Shown here: piece after piece, positions 60,051-64,000 of the stretch
Layout: each line of letters starts with the position of its first letter
How positions within the stretch are numbered: the first letter of the stretch is position 1
NCBI RefSeq assembly: GCF_000264905.1
Contig: NW_006763139.1
Location: 1,528,313-1,592,312, forward strand
Direction: 5' to 3'
From: Stereum hirsutum FP-91666 SS1
Taxonomy: Eukaryota > Basidiomycota > Agaricomycetes > Russulales > Stereaceae
DNA: 64,000 nucleotides
Notes under the pieces: model-generated
Told to the model about the DNA's origin: nothing
What the model saw: only the letters and a program-made list of their open reading frames with translations
The model's database searches: none
Position numbers and translations under genes: made by a program

Positions 60051-60668
60051 NNNNNNNNNNNNNNNNNNNNNNNNNNNNNNNNNNNNNNNNNNNNNNNNNN
60101 NNNNNNNNNNNNNNNNNNNNNNNNNNNNNNNNNNNNNNNNNNNNNNNNNNNNNNNNNNNNNNNNNNNNNNNNNNNNNNNNNNNNNNNNNNNNNNNNNNNN
60201 NNNNNNNNNNNNNNNNNNNNNNNNNNNNNNNNNNNNNNNNNNNNNNNNNNNNNNNNNNNNNNNNNNNNNNNNNNNNNNNNNNNNNNNNNNNNNNNNNNNN
60301 NNNNNNNNNNNNNNNNNNNNNNNNNNNNNNNNNNNNNNNNNNNNNNNNNNNNNNNNNNNNNNNNNNNNNNNNNNNNNNNNNNNNNNNNNNNNNNNNNNNN
60401 NNNNNNNNNNNNNNNNNNNNNNNNNNNNNNNNNNNNNNNNNNNNNNNNNNNNNNNNNNNNNNNNNNNNNNNNNNNNNNNNNNNNNNNNNNNNNNNNNNNN
60501 NNNNNNNNNNNNNNNNNNNNNNNNNNNNNNNNNNNNNNNNNNNNNNNNNNNNNNNNNNNNNNNNNNNNNNNNNNNNNNNNNNNNNNNNNNNNNNNNNNNN
60601 NNNNNNNNNNNNNNNNNNNNNNNNNNNNNNNNNNNNNNNNNNNNNNNNNNNNNNNNNNNNNNNNNNNN
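60051..60668. other. Assembly gap (N run)
   Basis: 618 undetermined bases. Open frames through the gap are artefacts. Confidence 1.
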
Positions 60669-61106
60669 CTTCAAGGATGGAAGGGCTCCGTGTAAGTATA
60701 ACCGAGGTTTTCGTACACAAATCTTCATCACGAACACTATAGCACGCGATTAAGGTATCATCAGGGCTCCAGAGCGTATGCTGGATGAGGGGAGGGCGAT
60801 GCCACATGGCAGACAAAGCTAGTAGGCAAAGTGGCGAGAGCCAGTCAGTGTCACGTACTTCCCGACTCATAACGCACGGCAGAACATGACTCTGCAGATG
60901 AAATTAAGAAACAAACATTTCAGAGTAGGGATTGTCTGCTTCAGAAAGCCTTCATGCGAGAAAGTGGAATGGTCGTCTGTTATCGTTATGGTACGCATAA
61001 GAGGTGGCGAAAGCACGTAGCCACCGTGACAGTGTCGGAGTGTGAAGAAGGCTCGGCGCCAGCCGCCGAGGACGAAATCCGTGGCTGGAAATCCGGTGAG
61101 AATCTG

Positions 61107-61131
61107 CCGCTCTCGGTTGCCGAATGCACCC
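61107..61131 (-). repeat. Terminal inverted repeat, right end
   Basis: 25 bases, exact complement of 59580-59604. Confidence 0.8.
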
Positions 61132-61340
61132 TAAATCCGAGTGGATGGCCTGACGATGGCGAACTTGAAGGAAGTTGCCGGCGCCACACGCCACATCTGC
61201 ATACACTCTCACGGGTTCGGAATCGTCTCTGTCGGGTTTTGAACGTAGGTAGCCACAAGCAATTCGCATCACGGCATATATGTTACATTTAATGAAAGTA
61301 CATTCCATTCACCGTTCCATATGTTTGTCAGATCAGCTCC

Positions 61341-63412
61341 TCAATATTCCAATGAGCTCTCCAGCATCCTCGTCAAATGTTCCCTCCCATCCTCGCCAGC
61401 AACATCTCCCACACCCGGAGCCAAGTCCAAAACCCTCCTCTGTGGTAACGTCCCCTCCACTAACATCGGAATATCTGCCTTCGTATACCCCACAGCCTTC
61501 AGCCCGCGCGGCACGCCCAGAACATCAAGGAAGCTGGCAATAGCCTCGAATAGGTGCGCTCCGATGTCACGGTCGGCAATGGAGGTGATGGAGGGGTCGT
61601 AAGGAGATACTTTCCTGAAGACGGAAAGGGCTTGGCGATGGCGGTCAGGAGCACTTGGTGCGGTGAATTGGAAAACCGCTGGGCCAGTGAGGGCCACACT
61701 GAAGAGATGGAGTCATGAGCACGCCGAAGGAAGAGTTAGGGGGGGTGGTGAAAAATACACACCTGACGCCGTGGGGGATGATGGGGTGGTCAACAACGTA
61801 ACCCGGGTCCTTATACTTTGGCCCCTTCTTGTTCAGTCCGGAGATCTACGGACACCATGGTCAGATGAAGCAGGCAGAAGAGCGAAGGGCAGTCTGCAAG
61901 CCTTACCGGGTAACTCATGCCATGGCAGAGATGGACGCCTGCATTACCGAACCCGATGCCGGCAAAGGAGGCTGCCAACCTGTACGAATGTAAATATATA
62001 TCGCGCACTGAAGCAGATAGGGAGGACGATACGAACAAAAGCTGTCTTCTCGCCTCGGTATCATCCCTGTTCTTAGCAACACGGGGCAGATATTTGACCG
62101 TCTGCTCCAACGCCCAGAAGGAGAAGATGTCTGCCACGGGATTACTACCTTGGTAGGCTGGTCGAAGAATCGGGTTCGCGGGCCTCGGCATGCGTTCCGT
62201 GTACCTATTTAACATGGGGATTACAGCACATTCAATAGGAGGTTCGCAGAGATGCTGAGAATGTGGAGAGTGAAAGACCCACGGGATAGCAGTGTAACTC
62301 TCTAGACTGTGGAACAAAACATCCAAACCGGAGCTGATGTGGACAGCAGTGGGACAACTTTCTGTGTTATATGTGTCCACGATACCGAGAGTAGGTTTCA
62401 TCATGCGGCTAGCGATTCCTGTCTTAAAAGACATGGACGGAATGTCCAAAATCGCTGTACCTGTGGTCTCTGAGCCCGTACCGGCAGTCGTGGGCACTAT
62501 TCCCGCAACACCATCGTGAGCCCCAGGAATGATTATAAGAAAGGCAGGGGAACATACCCGCGATGAGAGGGCGCAGTTGCTGCGAAATAGGTTGACCTTT
62601 CCCGACAGGGGCGTTGATGAAATCAAACAAGTCTGCGTCCTTGTAGACGGAGAAGCTGGAGACAATGTCAGTCGATCGGGACGGCAAGGCCAGTCCAAGG
62701 AACATACAGATTAGCTGCTTTGGCAGTATCAATGACACTTCCGCCGCCGACACTAGGAGTAATTCAAGCCCTTAGAAACACGGTAAGAGGGCGTATGAGT
62801 CGGAACATACGCCAAGAAATGACTGAAGTCATGTTCACGAGCCCATGAGATCGCCTTACGCCAGCTATCTTCAGTAGGTTCGGTGACGACGGTGTCGTAT
62901 ACCTCAAAGGGGAGATCCGACTGTGACGAGAGGGACTCTAGCGCCTTAGAAGTATTGAGGTAAGCGTAACATGACCATACTGACAGCACGTCGTGGACAT
63001 ACTGTTTTCATGGGCTGCAATTTGGCGATGTTAGGGTCCGTAAAGACTCCAACCTGTATAAAAGGTGAGAAGAGGCCATATGTGAGATAGAGCCCAGCTA
63101 GTCTCACCTTTGTAGCCTTCATATTCTTGAAGTCCATCCCGACCTCACGGGTCACACCGTCGCCGAAGCGCAAGTTTGAAGCAGCGACCTAGAATGGTAC
63201 CAGTATAAGATAGTAACATGAGAATAGGCTATGCAACCCACCTCAAAGGCGTACTCCTTCTCAACCACGTCTACTGGGGTTGCATACTTGCGCATCTGCT
63301 GAATGGCATGTTGAGCATGTCCGGCAGCACGACAACCGTGGCAAGGACAAGCAGTGTGCTGAGCAGCGTTCATAAGACGAAAGATAGCATTCCGCGAAGC
63401 AGGAGGAGGCAT
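61341..63412 (-). CDS. Hydroxyacid-oxoacid transhydrogenase, iron-containing ADH family (ADHFE1-like)
   Basis: Start ATG 63412, with a mitochondrial-type leader rich in R, A and C, then VVEKEYAFEVAASNLRFGDGVTREVG. Core segments: VGVFTDPNIAKLQPMK, HDFSHFLAVGGGSVIDTAKAANLY (GGGS nucleotide loop), SVYKDADLFDFINAPVGKG, PTTAGTGSETTGTAI and KPTLGIVDTYNTE. Metal-site histidines are in SGLDVLFHSLESYTA, GFGNAGVHLCHGMSYPISG and IPHGVSVALTGPAVFQF. It ends TRMLESSLEY at 61341. Mammalian ADHFE1 transfers hydride from 4-hydroxybutyrate to 2-oxoglutarate in mitochondria; this protein has the same layout. Many short exons. Confidence 0.92.
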
Positions 63413-63583
63413 TGTGGTCGAACCTGGTCGAACAAGACAGCGCGGGGTGAGGTGGGGATGGTGTGGGGAAGGGGAAGAGTCCTTAAAACGACGGACAGCC
63501 GGTGTCGGGCTTGTGAGCTTCCCTACGGACGGTCGCGTGATGTAATCCGGGGAAAGGCTATTGCTCTTGACAAATAGGTCCTC

Positions 63584-63919
63584 TCATGAAAAGTCGGGGT
63601 CATCATTGGCGCCCTGAAGGTCTGGACGGACATTCATGGTGTTGAACAGCCGACACAGCATCCTACCGTCAGTCTTGAACGCAGAGGAAGATGGAGGTAC
63701 GAGGACGAAAGCCATGGACTTGGCTGTTGCTTTGCCGCCGGAAGTACTTGCGGGAAGCAGACATGGTTGCGTTATCTTATCTTCTTTTTCCCACGAGCGG
63801 ATAATGGGTATTGCTTCGCGTTCCAGTTCAAGCTGCTCTCCGAGAGCGCACTCGAGCTCACCGTCGAGCTTGGCCTCCTTCCCCTCCTTGTCCCCTCCGC
63901 TCTTTTTTCTCTCTCCCAT
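63584..63919 (-). CDS. Small hypothetical protein
   Basis: Open frame of 111 codons from ATG 63919, with a charged head (MGERKKSGGDKEGKEAKLDGELECAL), a helix-like part with QLELEREAIPIIRSWEKEDKI, and a C-terminal SSSAFKTDGRMLCRLFNTMNVRPDLQ. No family recognised. It ends 170 bases before the transhydrogenase start. The frame could also be the last exon of a gene reaching beyond the window, or spurious. Confidence 0.35.
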   Translation of the reverse strand: MGERKKSGGDKEGKEAKLDGELECALGEQLELEREAIPIIRSWEKEDKITQPCLLPASTSGGKATAKSMAFVLVPPSSSAFKTDGRMLCRLFNTMNVRPDLQGANDDPDFS

Positions 63920-64000
63920 AGGCCGTTTATTTCTTACCCCTTCCTTTGATATCCGTCATGAGGTGCCACACTCTTTTTCTGGCCTTTCTCGCCACCTGCT

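Larger units (their letters stand above)
59580..61131. mobile_element. TAA-flanked inverted-repeat DNA transposon (PIF/Harbinger-like), includes the N gap
   Basis: Ends are a 25-base inverted repeat: GGGTGCATTCGGCAACCGAGAGCGG at 59580-59604 and its exact complement at 61107-61131. A TAA trinucleotide flanks each end (59577-59579 and 61132-61134), matching the TWA-type target duplication of PIF/Harbinger elements. Subterminal blocks at both ends share GGATTTC and GATTCTC words. The interior has 618 undetermined bases (60051-60668), so a transposase cannot be confirmed. The visible inner sequences do not show a clear protein. Alternatively it could be two separate opposite-facing short copies, but the equal TAA on both outer sides favours one insertion. 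Confidence 0.7.

Noticed and set aside
60018..60870. ORFs spanning the N run
   Set aside because: Artefacts of undetermined bases.
1..64000. A multi-gene biosynthetic, defence or mating-type cluster
   Set aside because: Neighbouring genes are unrelated housekeeping functions; no PKS, NRPS, terpene synthase, homeodomain or pheromone genes were seen.

Overview
The window is nuclear DNA of a filamentous basidiomycete, probably an agaricomycete. Genes are broken by many short introns (about 50-90 bases, GT..AG). The protein set is fungal: Spc19 of the DASH complex, Mgm101, a Kex1 carboxypeptidase, a FunK1-type kinase, a Dal5-like permease and fungal HIS6. The tRNA genes are eukaryotic, one with an intron next to the anticodon. 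No operons, CRISPR or prokaryotic signals are present. I cannot name the species from sequence alone. Gene coordinates run from first to last coding base, and introns lie inside them.

Layout, left to right. 1-5.4 kb: 3' part of a Dal5-like permease, a 900-bp terminal-inverted-repeat element, a small OB-fold gene resembling telomere protein Ten1, and a JmjC/cupin dioxygenase. 5.8-10.5 kb: Kex1 carboxypeptidase, divergent from a thioredoxin-like ER membrane protein. 10.8-16.2 kb: a large Rad5/HLTF-type SNF2 ATPase with an N-terminal PARP zinc finger. 16.6-17.3 kb: two tRNA-derived SINE-like copies forming a palindrome. 17.7-26.2 kb: MGM101, SPC19, a gephyrin/Cnx1-type molybdenum cofactor fusion and a NOL11/Utp8-like ribosome biogenesis factor. 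27-43 kb: seven minus-strand genes or candidates, namely a serine-rich protein, a glycerophosphodiester phosphodiesterase, an OPT/YSL transporter, a FunK1 kinase, an AGPAT and a membrane spermidine-synthase-like protein, with little else between them. 43-48.4 kb: a membrane-anchored SDR, an unknown protein with two similar segments, and an intron-containing tRNA-Val. 48.4-50.5 kb: a gene-poor stretch. 50.5-59.5 kb: a CASTOR-like ACT-domain protein, tRNA-Arg, the PGAP1/Bst1 GPI inositol deacylase, ribosomal protein L35 and HIS6. 59.6-61.1 kb: a TAA-flanked inverted-repeat transposon containing the 618-base N gap. 61.3-64 kb: a hydroxyacid-oxoacid transhydrogenase and a small hypothetical ORF.

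Most genes are unrelated housekeeping functions: genome maintenance (Rad5-like, Ten1-like, Mgm101, Spc19), secretory pathway and lipids (Kex1, PGAP1, AGPAT, GDPD), cofactor and amino-acid metabolism (gephyrin, HIS6, transhydrogenase), and transport (Dal5-like, OPT). I see no gene cluster acting as one new system. The most interesting items are the PARP-finger Rad5 fusion with an acidic insert in its helicase, the CASTOR-like protein, the Ten1-like gene whose first ATG lies in a transposon end, the inverted-repeat element 32 bases upstream of HIS6, the SINE palindrome, and the unknown gene with in-frame intron-like segments.
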